Origin: Saprospirales bacterium
GTDB lineage: Bacteria > Bacteroidota > Bacteroidia > Chitinophagales > Saprospiraceae
DNA: 51,673 nt
NCBI GenBank assembly: GCA_002698985.1
Contig: PAAY01000101.1
Span: 87,257-138,929, forward strand
Direction of reading: 5' to 3'
Shown: positions 32,810 to 40,931 of the stretch, in pieces
How positions within the stretch are numbered: the stretch's first letter is position 1
Layout of the letters: each line of letters starts with the position of its first letter
Position numbers and translations under genes: made by a program
The notes under the pieces: generated by a model
Databases searched by the model: none
The model's input: the letters and a program-made list of their open reading frames with translations, nothing else
Told to the model about the DNA's origin: nothing

Positions 32810-33796
32810 TTATGGCTCACCGGGGAACCCGATGTGGATCATACGGCCACCTGTCTGGTTGACTGGGTTTACTTCTTTGCCAATGACGATGCCGTCAGAT
32901 GGGGCAGTGTATTCCCTCACCACGTCGCCAAAAACATTGTGGATACGGCCAATTACCTCTCCTTTTCTGACCATGGTGTTCACCTGCGGCAATACGGTGA
33001 GCAGGCCCCCATCGTCGGTGTAAATCCATTCCGAGCTCTTGCAGATGACGGGCTGGTGATCGGGCTCCTCGATGACCGTGTGTACCATTTCGAGGTAGTG
33101 AAGCATGTTGTGAAGGCCGGTGAGGCCCTCCCGGATCATGCCCCGCTGAAAGGTATGCGGATTGCCCACTTCCAGGGTGATGGAGTGTATGCCCATTTCA
33201 TTGGCTGCACCGCGCAGGGTGCCGTCGGAGGGCGGGTTGTGGAGAATGATCTGTGGATTTTGAAGCAAGGCCATCTGCCGGGTGATCTCATGCCGCAAAT
33301 CAGCGCGGATGTAATAGGAGTTCACACGTCCAAAACTGGCAGTGTGCAGGTCCACCAGGTAATTGAAATGGCGCACGATGCGATCGAACAGGCGGAAGGC
33401 ATAGACGCCGCTGACGTTGCCATTCGGCGCTCCGGGCATGATGTGGTTGATGTCCACTCCATCCAGAAAGCGGCGGGTACGACGCAGGTAAGCCGGCACA
33501 TTGGCCACGGGCACTCCCACCACGATGCCACATAGTTTGTCCAACGACAATTCCTTGAAAAGGCGCTGGATGACGGGAATGCCGTTGAGTTCATTGCCGT
33601 GGACGGCCGCTGTGATTCCGAGTACCGGCCCCGGTTTTAGTCCCTTGGCCACCAGCAATGGCACATAGATGGGCATGGACATCCCGTCCGTGACGATGTG
33701 CATCAGGAAGCGGTGCTTCTTTCCGGCCTCAAGCTTGTCCAGTTCGAGCCTGTCAATGACAGGGACGTTCTTTACTCCGTAAATGGGTGCTTTCAT
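32810..33796 (-). CDS. Succinylglutamate desuccinylase/aspartoacylase family zinc hydrolase
   Basis: 328 residues from the ATG at 33796; an ATG at 33859 would add a poorly conserved 21-residue extension. The M14-type zinc site is visible: AAVHGNELNG (about 73-82; His and Glu ligands) and LVDLHTASFG near 150 (His ligand), with ITLEVGNPHTF near 210 offering the catalytic Glu. The C-terminal beta domain (about 260-328) ends EVNPVNQTGGRMIHIGFPG. Family members cleave acyl or aminoacyl amide bonds. It is the last gene of a minus-strand set with two ATP-grasp proteins and a SET protein. A natural reading is that it removes or trims what the ligases attach (inference). A repeat-filled gap of 416 nt precedes it. 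Confidence 0.88.
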   Translation of the reverse strand: MKAPIYGVKNVPVIDRLELDKLEAGKKHRFLMHIVTDGMSMPIYVPLLVAKGLKPGPVLGITAAVHGNELNGIPVIQRLFKELSLDKLCGIVVGVPVANVPAYLRRTRRFLDGVDINHIMPGAPNGNVSGVYAFRLFDRIVRHFNYLVDLHTASFGRVNSYYIRADLRHEITRQMALLQNPQIILHNPPSDGTLRGAANEMGIHSITLEVGNPHTFQRGMIREGLTGLHNMLHYLEMVHTVIEEPDHQPVICKSSEWIYTDDGGLLTVLPQVNTMVRKGEVIGRIHNVFGDVVREYTAPSDGIVIGKEVNPVNQTGGRMIHIGFPGEP

Positions 33797-33879
33797 GAAT
33801 CTATATTTTTTTACGCCTGAACCCCGAACGATAGACCCCGTCCGGACGGGCTCCGGCATTTGAACTTTTTATGGTGTAC

Positions 33880-34121
33880 AGGTTGCTGAGTGTACTGCAA
33901 AAACTTCAATTTTTCGAGAAACTGAGTGCACTGCAAAAACCTATAATTCACGAAAGAATCATGTTTTTGATCCCGAAAGCCTTCGGGATTAAAAACACGT
34001 ACTGACCAGAATATGGCCTTTTTGCAGGGGGCTCAGAAACTCATGTTTTTGATTTCATCCCGAGTTTGCCTCGTGATAAAAACAAGCGCTACCCGGAAGA
34101 TGGCCATTTTGCAATGGACTC
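33880..34121. repeat. Cluster of terminal-repeat elements with ATGTTTTTGAT hairpins
   Basis: CTGAGTGCACTGCAAAAACC (33915-33934) and, inverted, CCTTTTTGCAGGGGGCTCAG (34018-34037 region) bracket a 115-bp unit whose centre is GTTTTTGATCCCGAA...TTCGGGATTAAAAAC. This contains the third identical copy of ATCCCGAAAGCCTTCGGGAT (33970-33989). A diverged second unit follows (ATGTTTTTGATTTCATCCC... to ATGGCCATTTTGCAATGG, about 34040-34118), and a partial end GTACTGCAAAAAC precedes it near 33893. It belongs to the same family as the elements at 20009 and 20208. Confidence 0.65.
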
Positions 34122-34130
34122 GATTCCTGC

Positions 34131-34176
34131 CCGCCTGCCTGGCGTCAGATCCGTCTGTGGACGGACAGGCAGGGCG
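34131..34176. repeat. Nested hairpin between the hydrolase and ATP-grasp genes
   Basis: GCCTGCCTG (34133-34141) pairs with CAGGCAGGGC (34166-34175), and an inner hairpin TCCGTC-TGTG-GACGGA lies between them. It is G+C-rich and stable in either strand. It lies about 40 nt past the stop codon of the ATP-grasp gene, where it could act as an RNA-processing or termination signal, but it has no T tract. Confidence 0.5.
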
Positions 34177-34212
34177 GCAGACGGGTCGGCGGACAGGGAT
34201 TCTTCCACCCCT

Positions 34213-35223
34213 TCATTTTTCCGCCTTATGCTCTTCGTAAATGCGTTCCCAAAGCAGTTCAGCGGCCCTTTTGGTGGCCGGCACACCTGCCGGGGTTCGC
34301 ATGGCGTGGAGCCCTCCAATGCTCAAGGCATTGATTTCCGACAGCTCCCTCCGCCCCTCATCGTCACAGAGTGTGTCGATTCCGTAGAATATTACGCCAT
34401 TTTCCCTCATCACCGGGTCAATGCGGGCCACAATTGCCAGTTCGTTCTCGTCAGGCGCTGACTCAGCCGAGCTCCCTCCCTGAGCCACATTGCATATCCA
34501 GCTATCAGCAGGCGGATAGCGCAAAACCGCTCCCAGCACCTCCCCACAACACACCACGATGCGCTTATCACCTTCGGTAACATTCCGAAGGAACTTCACG
34601 GCGAGGTAAGGCTCCGGATGTTGGTGGTACGCTTCGGCAAATTGCCCGAAGGACATTTTCTCACCTTCGGAAAATACCACCTCGTCGCCTTTGATTCTGA
34701 CGATGCCTTTTCCACCATAACTCATGACGGGCTTTAGCACCACCGGAAACTGTTTCCTCATTTCATCGATGTCTTCGATGCTGTGGCAGGCCTTCATGGG
34801 TGGGCAGAGCTCCTGAAAATTGAGCATGAACAGCTTGTTGCCTGTTTTGAGCATTCCCGCCGGGTTGTTGATGAAATACACGGAAGGAAACTCCGTCTCC
34901 AAGAAACCCCAGAACTCCTCAACTACAGGGTGGGGAAGCCGTAAAAGAACGGCGTCATAAGTCCGGGGGCTGACGCGTTCGAGGTTCTTTTTAAAAGCAC
35001 TCCCAGCCTCGTCCCAGGCAAATGTCTGGCTTACAGGTGCAGCGAATAAGTTTTTCACAGCCCTGTTTTCGAAGAAAAGCCGGTTGTTCTCCAGGCCTCT
35101 GCTCGCAACGTCGATACCGGCGCAGCGCTTGTGCTTGCGCATCTCCAGCAACAGCGGATAGATGGAATTTTCTGTGGAGTGACCCCGGTGATCTGTCAAA
35201 ACGAGCAGGCGGTATTTTTTCAC
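34213..35223 (-). CDS. ATP-grasp ligase, glutathione-synthetase/RimK-like
   Basis: 336 residues; the only reasonable start is GTG at 35223 (KKYRLLVLTDHRGHS follows). ATP-grasp features: NPAGMLKTGNKLFML (about 120-134), the ATP-binding lysine/glycine segment VVLKPVMSYGGKGIVRIKG (161-179), YLAVKFL (206-212) with GDKRIVVCCGEVLGAVLR (218-235), and the metal-binding ELSEINALSIGGL (293-305), equivalent to EINVxSPxG of GshB. It should form an amide bond by acyl-phosphate activation. The substrate is unknown, and a role in glutathione synthesis is not implied because no gamma-glutamylcysteine ligase is adjacent. It is followed by an aspartoacylase-like gene and preceded, 63 nt away, by another ATP-grasp-like gene. 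Confidence 0.85.
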   Translation of the reverse strand: MKKYRLLVLTDHRGHSTENSIYPLLLEMRKHKRCAGIDVASRGLENNRLFFENRAVKNLFAAPVSQTFAWDEAGSAFKKNLERVSPRTYDAVLLRLPHPVVEEFWGFLETEFPSVYFINNPAGMLKTGNKLFMLNFQELCPPMKACHSIEDIDEMRKQFPVVLKPVMSYGGKGIVRIKGDEVVFSEGEKMSFGQFAEAYHQHPEPYLAVKFLRNVTEGDKRIVVCCGEVLGAVLRYPPADSWICNVAQGGSSAESAPDENELAIVARIDPVMRENGVIFYGIDTLCDDEGRRELSEINALSIGGLHAMRTPAGVPATKRAAELLWERIYEEHKAEK

Positions 35224-35286
35224 TGGAGGGACAAGGTTATTTCAGACAAAGATTAAGTGACTTCAACTGAAGAAACAGCAGATCAT

Positions 35287-36744
35287 TCAGAGCAACAATT
35301 CATCGATGAAAGAAAGGTCATCGTTGAGTTGGCGAAAGTGCTTCAACCGGAACTTACCATCCTTGGTCATCAGTTGCTGGGCCATTTTGTCGATGGCTGT
35401 CATGCTCAGCACAGTCTGAATGAAAGCCTCGATGAGGTCGTCGAGGCCTATGCCGAGGCGGTTGAAATCCCTGCGGTCCATCAGCAGCAGGCGGTTGGTA
35501 TCGGTATCCCAACTTCCGTCGGATTTTTTATAGGAAAGGTTGGTGCCAAGCATGGGCCATGAATTGACACCGGGAGGCAGGTGGTCCGGCAAGGGCTTTT
35601 CAGCCCTTCGTGCGTAAATGCTGAGTGGTTTGATCCCCCCGGGTGTCGCACTGACCATCAGCCGCAGGTCACAAACGTAGGTATGGCCGGCAGCAGAGGG
35701 GATGGAGCCAACGTGAAACAGCCGTCCCTGTGTGGTTGTGGAACTCCAGTTGTAATTGCCAATAAGACTTTGGACGATGAAGCGGTCATAGTCGAATTGC
35801 CGCTCCATGAAAGCATTGAGTTCCTCTTTTGACACGATGGTGAACACCCCCTGTCCGGCATTGCTGTAGGGAACTTTGACAACTGCCTGCCCGCCCATGC
35901 TTTTTACGATACCCGGAATTTCTTCCTTGCGCACGTCACGGATGGTGTAGGGTGTGTTGATGCGCAGGCCTTTGTCTTCGAGTTCTTCGTTGAAAGAGTC
36001 ATAAGCTTTGGCAGCCAGCATTTTGTTTCGGCCACCTGCCAGGCAGGCCAGCACGGGGTTGAAAATACGCGTACGTGTATGAACGGGCAGCCGGTTCCAG
36101 GGTTTTTGAGTCACATAGCGAAATGCCGCACGGATGGGGTGCCAGTTGCCCTGCTCATCCCGCACCAGCATCTGCCCATTGTCGAAGCGCACGGCCGGGT
36201 CCGGATCGTCATGGTAAAATTCCACCAGATACACCGGTTCCTGAAATACATCGGCCATCACAGCCGCATAACCGGTGTTCTCCATGGGGTTCTTGTCGTA
36301 AACGACTGCCAGTGCTCCATGAGCTGTAGGCCGTTTGCGCTGAATGTAAGGCTTGAAGGTCCGCTCTATCAGCCAGCGATAAGCCCCACGTTCCTGGTGA
36401 TCGTCGGTCAGTGGCATGGATTTCTGCCCGCTGGGACAGGAGTTGTTTTCTATCACCACCATGAGGCGCTTGCCTTCTATGCTGGTAACATTGATCAGGT
36501 CTGCCCCGGCCCACAAAAAGTACTTTGGCTGGTAGTTCAGGATTTCCTCGAGGTCTTTCGGCCGCACCCCTGGGTGCAGGTGGCAATAGCGGGTGATGAT
36601 CCGATTTTGCTCCAGGTTGAGGAAAAAGTTCACCATCGGATGGATGGTGGCATTCAGTGCCTTGGGGTACCAGTGATGGTGCGCCTCAAAGCTCCCGGGA
36701 AATACCTTACGGGCTGCATTGATTGTTGCCGAAGAAGATGCCAT
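35287..36744 (-). CDS. Second ATP-grasp-like protein of unknown substrate
   Basis: 485 residues from the ATG at 36744 ([17 protein letters not shown]); a GTG at 36828 would add 28 residues. The N-terminal half (about 15-210) has [56 protein letters not shown] split over 70-115, and [13 protein letters not shown]. The C-terminal half looks ATP-grasp-like: [23 protein letters not shown] (about 287-309) is the nucleotide-binding hairpin, then FIVQSLIG and [17 protein letters not shown] as the metal/phosphate strand. It is not a family I can name. It lies between the SET-protein gene (362-nt gap with no gene visible) and the GshB-like gene. The intact active-site-like motifs argue for a working ligase. 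Confidence 0.7.
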   Translation of the reverse strand: MASSSATINAARKVFPGSFEAHHHWYPKALNATIHPMVNFFLNLEQNRIITRYCHLHPGVRPKDLEEILNYQPKYFLWAGADLINVTSIEGKRLMVVIENNSCPSGQKSMPLTDDHQERGAYRWLIERTFKPYIQRKRPTAHGALAVVYDKNPMENTGYAAVMADVFQEPVYLVEFYHDDPDPAVRFDNGQMLVRDEQGNWHPIRAAFRYVTQKPWNRLPVHTRTRIFNPVLACLAGGRNKMLAAKAYDSFNEELEDKGLRINTPYTIRDVRKEEIPGIVKSMGGQAVVKVPYSNAGQGVFTIVSKEELNAFMERQFDYDRFIVQSLIGNYNWSSTTTQGRLFHVGSIPSAAGHTYVCDLRLMVSATPGGIKPLSIYARRAEKPLPDHLPPGVNSWPMLGTNLSYKKSDGSWDTDTNRLLLMDRRDFNRLGIGLDDLIEAFIQTVLSMTAIDKMAQQLMTKDGKFRLKHFRQLNDDLSFIDELLL

Positions 36745-37106
36745 CTGATCGTTGTTTTTTTCGTAAATGAGAGGTTCAGCCTCTGCCCCACCTTTCTGAT
36801 TGTTTGTAGCTGAAATGAGCAAGCGCACACCGTAAAATTAGAACTGTGTATCCTTCAAGAGACCATTCCAGGCTGAAGTTCTCAGCAGAATTTTTGGTTT
36901 GTGAAGGGTTATCGATCCCTCTTCAACACATCTCCTTGCCCTATTTGAAACGGTTTGGGAAAAGCCAGACTTCCAATCTCGAAAAGGTTTGGGAGTTCGG
37001 GGCCAGAGCAAGTCCCGAATCGCCGCCCATATCGCTTCGTTTCGAGCATATCGGCCGTGACCATCACAAAGACTTTCCGAAATGCCGGAGGCACACAGGA
37101 CTTGAG

Positions 37107-37727
37107 CTATTTGACCGCAACCCCGGAACCGTTGTAGCGGGCGGGATCAAATTTCAGTGAAAGCACTGACTTGTACTTTGAAGAATCCTGTTGAAAAGAT
37201 TTTACCATGTTCCAGGTGACTTCGTCCAAAAAAGGTTTGAGCGGTTGTTCCACATCATTCATGATGGCGAGTGCAGCCTTTACAAATTCATCCCAGTTGG
37301 CGTAATAACGGTCGATGTCTTCCTTTAAGACTATCTTCCGGCAATCACCCCATTTGCAGCTGAGTTGCATGGGTTCGTTGATGTTGAAAAGACCGTACTC
37401 ATCCGTAATTTCTTCCCCGGGCTGAATGTCTCTGATGGCAATCTCAAAGCCATAGCCCGTACTCATGGTGTTGCAGTGGCAGCAGTGGTTGACGTACTTC
37501 CCGAAGTCCCAGCTGATGATGCGATTGCCCTTTTCGTCAATGTAGGAATACTTCTCGATGGCTTCCTGAAGGGCTTTGCTGTGCCTGGAAAATTCTTCCG
37601 GTGTCACCTCCAGTTCCAGGGTATCCTTTACATAAGTAATGGTGCCTTTTGGAATGAAGGCCGTTGCAAAGACGCCATAACCAATCTCATCATTGATGTA
37701 AACCAAACGGGTGTGGGGATGGATCAT
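37107..37727 (-). CDS. SET-domain protein (putative protein-lysine methyltransferase)
   Basis: 206 residues from the ATG at 37727 (MIHPHTRLVYINDEIGYG); a TTG at 37802 would add 25 residues of unlikely sequence. SET hallmarks: INDEIGYGVFATAFIPKGTITYV (about 10-32) and the pseudoknot KYVNHCCHCNTMSTG (about 79-93, NHxxxxN type) with IRDIQPGEEITDEYG (about 101-115). A post-SET-like CKWGDCRK (about 126-133) may, with the earlier Cys cluster, bind zinc. It should transfer methyl from S-adenosylmethionine to a lysine side chain of a protein or peptide. It appears to be the first gene of the minus-strand set with two ATP-grasp proteins and an aspartoacylase-like hydrolase. A terminator-like hairpin lies in its leader. 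Confidence 0.85.
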   Translation of the reverse strand: MIHPHTRLVYINDEIGYGVFATAFIPKGTITYVKDTLELEVTPEEFSRHSKALQEAIEKYSYIDEKGNRIISWDFGKYVNHCCHCNTMSTGYGFEIAIRDIQPGEEITDEYGLFNINEPMQLSCKWGDCRKIVLKEDIDRYYANWDEFVKAALAIMNDVEQPLKPFLDEVTWNMVKSFQQDSSKYKSVLSLKFDPARYNGSGVAVK

Positions 37728-37856
37728 GTGGTTTGAAGGACGTTTGGGGATCACAGTAACGTTGTCCTTGCTGGTGATCCGGAGTGAAGATTCAGTTTTC
37801 AAATGAAAGGCGGTTCAAACATAAAACTTATCTCGCCCTATATTACCCGAAGGCAC

Positions 37857-37893
37857 AAAAAAAAACAGGGTAACAACAAACGTTGCACCCTGT
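37857..37893 (-). terminator. Intrinsic terminator or attenuator in front of the SET gene
   Basis: The minus strand reads ACAGGGTGCAAC, GTTT, GTTGTTACCCTGT: CAGGGT/ACCCTG and CAAC/GTTG pair around a 4-nt loop, followed by nine consecutive T. No minus-strand gene lies upstream of it (the next gene to the right, radA, is on the plus strand). It must therefore end a short RNA or act as an attenuator about 130 nt before the SET start codon. Confidence 0.75.
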
Positions 37894-38090
37894 ATAACCC
37901 CAAAAAACCAAATGAAAACAATCTACATATATCTTCGATTCTCCGAAGAGAAACTCAAAATCTTGCTGAAATCCATTTCCGTTGAAATGGCAGAACGCTT
38001 ATTGGACGGCAAGGTATGGAATTCGTCACAAGAAAAAGAAATTTTGATTTCAGCTTTCTTGTACCTACACCTTTTTTCAAAAAACCGGGC

Positions 38091-38098
38091 CAAAGGTA
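38091..38098 (-). promoter_or_regulatory. Candidate -7 element for the SET-gene leader RNA
   Basis: TACCTTTG on the minus strand matches TAnnTTTG exactly and would start RNA near 38084. That RNA would run about 190 nt to the hairpin at 37857-37893 and, if it reads through, about 360 nt to the SET start. The -33 region is a poor match. From 37803 to 38227 I support no protein gene; a 69-codon plus-strand frame is listed among the rejected items. Confidence 0.4.
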
Positions 38099-38227
38099 AA
38101 GTGTTTTCAACTTTTGTGTAAACTTTACCCTAAAGCCGAAAAAATTTTTTTATCCATACATCGTAAGTGCCTGAAAAAGCAACACTTTTGCTAACGAACA
38201 CTCACTTTTTTTACAAATTCTTGACCA

Positions 38228-39607
38228 TTGGCCAAAGTCAAAAAGATCTTTGTTTGCAACGAATGCGGGGCTACCTCCCCCAAATGGATGGGGCGCTGCC
38301 AGAGCTGCGGAGCGTGGAATACCATCGTTGAAGAGGTGGTGGTAAAAGAAACCACCCGGGAAGAACGCAGCCGCCTCTGGAAAGGCAATGACAGTGCCGG
38401 CAAGGAGGCTGAACCCATCCCCCTCAGTGAAATCCAGACCGGCAACACCCGGCGCCTGCCCACTCCCGATGCCGAACTGAACAGGGTGCTGGGCGGCGGC
38501 ATCGTGTCGGGCTCACTGGTGCTGATCGGTGGGCAACCGGGCATCGGAAAATCAACCCTGCTGCTTCAGCTCGCCTTGCAATTACCGGTGCGGATACTCT
38601 ACGTGAGCGGAGAGGAAAGCGAAGAGCAGATCAAGATGCGTGCGGACCGCCTGGGCAACAACAACCCCAACTGTTTCCTGCTCACGGAAACCAACACCGC
38701 AAAAATCCTCTCTCACGCACAGAAAATAGCCCCGGACTTGCTCATCGTTGATTCCATCCAAACCCTTTCTTCACCACACATCGACTCCACCCCCGGCAGC
38801 ATTTCACAGGTGCGTGAGTGCGCCGGAGAGTTGCAGCGTTTTGCGAAGCAGACTAACATTCCCGTCATCCTGATCGGCCACATCACCAAAGACGGCGCCA
38901 TTGCCGGACCCAAACTTTTGGAACACATCGTGGATGCGGTCTTGCAGTTCGAAGGCGACCGCAACTACACCTACCGCATCCTCCGCACGCTGAAAAACCG
39001 CTTTGGCTCCACCGACGAACTGGGCATCTACGAAATGCAAGCAGGCGGGCTCCGGGAGGTCTCCAACCCCAGTGAGCTGCTCCTCTCCCAAACCGATGAA
39101 GAGCTCAGCGGCAGCGCCGTGGCTGCCACCATCGAGGGCATGCGCCCCATGCTCATCGAAACGCAGGCGCTGGTCAGCACGGCCGTTTACGGCACGCCCC
39201 AGCGCACCGCCACGGGCTTCGACCTGCGCCGCCTGAGCATGCTGCTGGCCGTACTCGAAAAACGGGGCGGCTTTCCCTTCGCCCAAAACGACGTCTTCCT
39301 CAACCTGGCCGGTGGCATCAAGGTGGACGACCCCGCCCTCGACCTGGCCGTGGTGGCCGCACTGATGTCCTCCCTGCAGGACGTGGCCGTTCCTGCCGAC
39401 ACCTGTTTCGCCGGCGAAATAGGCCTCAGCGGGGAAGTGCGCTCCGTCAACCGCATCGAACAGCGCATCCAGGAAGCCGACCGCCTCGGCTTCCGCCAAA
39501 TCTACATCTCGAAATACAACACCAAAGGCCTGGATACCTCCCGCTACAAAATCAAAATCAAAACCATCGGAAAAGTGGAAGAGCTGTACAGGCAGGTATT
39601 TGAGTAG
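38228..39607 (+). CDS. radA: DNA repair/recombination protein RadA (Sms)
   Basis: 459 residues with a TTG start at 38228. An in-frame TGA at 38222 leaves no earlier start, and MAKVKKIFVCNECG is the standard RadA N-terminus. Zinc finger C10-x2-C13 and C24-x2-C27; RecA-like ATPase with Walker A GGQPGIGKST (about 100-109), Walker B-type LLIVDSIQT, and the RadA-specific KNRFGS motif near 256. A Lon-protease-like C-terminal domain (about 350-459) contains GEIGLSGEVRSV. It is a branch-migration helicase acting in recombination intermediates. The TAG stop lies inside GAGTAGGG, the first unit of the following array. Confidence 0.96.
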   Translation: MAKVKKIFVCNECGATSPKWMGRCQSCGAWNTIVEEVVVKETTREERSRLWKGNDSAGKEAEPIPLSEIQTGNTRRLPTPDAELNRVLGGGIVSGSLVLIGGQPGIGKSTLLLQLALQLPVRILYVSGEESEEQIKMRADRLGNNNPNCFLLTETNTAKILSHAQKIAPDLLIVDSIQTLSSPHIDSTPGSISQVRECAGELQRFAKQTNIPVILIGHITKDGAIAGPKLLEHIVDAVLQFEGDRNYTYRILRTLKNRFGSTDELGIYEMQAGGLREVSNPSELLLSQTDEELSGSAVAATIEGMRPMLIETQALVSTAVYGTPQRTATGFDLRRLSMLLAVLEKRGGFPFAQNDVFLNLAGGIKVDDPALDLAVVAALMSSLQDVAVPADTCFAGEIGLSGEVRSVNRIEQRIQEADRLGFRQIYISKYNTKGLDTSRYKIKIKTIGKVEELYRQVFE

Positions 39608-39685
39608 GGAGTAGGGAGGAGAGAGTAGGGAGTAGGGAGTAGGGAGTAGGGAGTAGGGAGGAGAGAGTAGGGAGTAGGGAGTAGA
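39603..39685 (+). repeat. GAGTAGG word array starting at the radA stop codon
   Basis: About ten consecutive GAGTAGG/GAGTAGA/GAGGAGA words of 7-8 nt begin with radA's own GAG TAG. The array is in radA's sense orientation and ends at GACGTTGCATCGCAACGTC, a separate 19-nt palindrome at 39686-39704. Similar words follow the response regulator (13349) and, inverted, the WG-repeat gene (16391). Confidence 0.9.
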
Positions 39686-39747
39686 GACGTTGCATCGCAA
39701 CGTCTGAACCGCCAGGGTTTAGGATGTAGCGTGTAAGGATTAGGGGC

Positions 39748-40016
39748 GCTAGCTCCGTGAAACTCCGTGTCAATACTCTGCGGAACTCCGTATAATAACT
39801 CTGTTTAACTCTGTGGTTAAAAAAAGTGTAGAGTTTAGGGTGTAGGGTTTGGGGACGCTGGCTCTGTGAAACTCCGTGTCAATACTCTGTGGAACTCCGT
39901 GTAATAACTCTATTTGACTCTGCGGTTAAAAAAAGTGTAGAGTTTAGGGTGTAGGGTTTGGGGCGCTAGCTCCGTGAAACTCCGTGTCAATACTCTGTGG
40001 AACTCTGTGGTTTATT
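39748..40016. repeat. Tandem copies (about 2.4) of a 105-112 bp AACTCYGTG-rich unit
   Basis: Unit: CGCTAGCTCCGTGAAACTCC..., several AACTCTGTG words, GGTTAAAAAAAGTGTAG, then AGTTTAGGGTGTAGGGTTTG. Copies start at about 39746, 39854 and 39963; the last is truncated after AACTCTGTGG. The same unit is seen at 1-110. No coding potential. It lies between the convergent radA and methyltransferase genes. Confidence 0.9.
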
Positions 40017-40102
40017 TGAGATTATGAGGATTATGGAAGATTATGGAGGATTATAACTACTGAGCTACCCCCTACTACGAGCTACGAGCCACGAGCCAAC
40101 AG
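40017..40102 (-). repeat. GGATTATGG and CTACGAGC word arrays at the methyltransferase 3' end
   Basis: Read from the minus-strand stop TAG, the sequence runs AGTAGCTGTTGGCTCGTGG, CTCGTAGCTCGTAG and GTAGCTCAGTAG, then ATAATCC words. Each of the first words carries TAG in the gene's sense strand. The region joins directly onto the truncated 105-bp unit. Confidence 0.7.
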
Positions 40103-40894
40103 CTACTTCTTCCTCACCACAAACCCCTTTCCGACGCTATGCCTTGCATTGCCGAAGAGGCAACGGTCAAGGGCGAGGAAAGCATCGGTCAGTGGAACCA
40201 GGAAAGGCTCTTTGGTGGAAGGCCGCAGTTTGGCAGCCTTGTTCTCCGTTCCGGAAACATTGCGGGCATTGGCTTTGAAAATGCTTTGAATGATGCCCGT
40301 CCAGTACATCTCCACCAGCGCCACCAGGTGGCCGCTGAGGTTTTTCTCATCCAGCACCTCCATGCCGTATTTTTCAGCCCATTGTTCAAACTGCACAGGA
40401 TCGATCAGGTACTCGTGCCCGAAAGCATAAGCACCCTGTGCAATGAGCCGCTTGCCAGCCAGGTAGTTCACCGGATCGTAGGTGATGGGGAAGTTGATTT
40501 GCGGAAAGGTGATGAGCGCCAAGCCGCCGGGTTTCAGCACCCGGGCTATTTCACGGGTCATCTGCTCCGGCTGGCCAACGTGCTCCATCACATCCACACT
40601 GATGAGCATGTCGAAACTGTCATCCTCAAAACTCAGCTCCAGGGCATTTTCCACCCGGTACTCCAGGTTCGGCACCTCCCGGTTGAGTTCACGGGCCCAG
40701 GCAATGTCCGCCTCGTTGATGTCGCAGGAAATCAGCTGCTGACAACAGGCAGCGATCATGGGGTCGTAATCCCCTTCGCCGGTGCCCAGGTTCAGCACCC
40801 TTGCAGGTTTCCTCGCTTCGCAAAAACGCCGGAGGTTTTGTTTTACGAAGAGGTACCTGTTTCGGTAGGTGGGGAATAAGAGCTTGTAGTTCAA
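40103..40894 (-). CDS. Class I SAM-dependent methyltransferase (UbiE/Methyltransf_11 type)
   Basis: 263 residues; the start is TTG at 40894 because an in-frame TAG lies 27 nt upstream and no ATG occurs before the catalytic core. Motif I VLNLGTGEGDYD (about 34-45), SCDINEADIAWA (about 56-67, SAM ribose acid), the post-motif segment FDMLISVDVMEHV (about 93-105) and VLKPGGLALITFPQ (about 118-131). The C-terminal part has a YWTGIIQSIFKA amphipathic stretch that may touch membrane. The substrate is unknown. The next gene upstream (40932-43133, a membrane glycosyltransferase-like protein) ends 37 nt before, so the two probably form an operon acting on an envelope lipid or sugar (inference). Confidence 0.82.
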   Translation of the reverse strand: MNYKLLFPTYRNRYLFVKQNLRRFCEARKPARVLNLGTGEGDYDPMIAACCQQLISCDINEADIAWARELNREVPNLEYRVENALELSFEDDSFDMLISVDVMEHVGQPEQMTREIARVLKPGGLALITFPQINFPITYDPVNYLAGKRLIAQGAYAFGHEYLIDPVQFEQWAEKYGMEVLDEKNLSGHLVALVEMYWTGIIQSIFKANARNVSGTENKAAKLRPSTKEPFLVPLTDAFLALDRCLFGNARHSVGKGFVVRKK

Positions 40895-40931
40895 GAGGTG
40901 TTCAGGTTGTAAGTTCTAAATTGTAGGTTAG

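Noticed and set aside
34131-34176. Intrinsic terminator of the ATP-grasp gene
   Set aside because: The hairpin is strong but no T tract follows on either strand.
34213-35223. Glutathione synthetase GshB proper
   Set aside because: ATP-grasp motifs fit, but there is no gamma-glutamylcysteine ligase nearby and the neighbours suggest another amide-forming pathway.
36846-37160. 104-codon plus-strand frame between the SET and ATP-grasp genes
   Set aside because: It overlaps the SET gene's 3' end antisense, has no domain, and its composition is not coding-like.
37912-38121. 69-codon plus-strand frame before radA
   Set aside because: The A+T-rich low-complexity product (MKTIYIYLRFSEEKL...) has no domain, and the interval is better explained by a minus-strand leader with a terminator.
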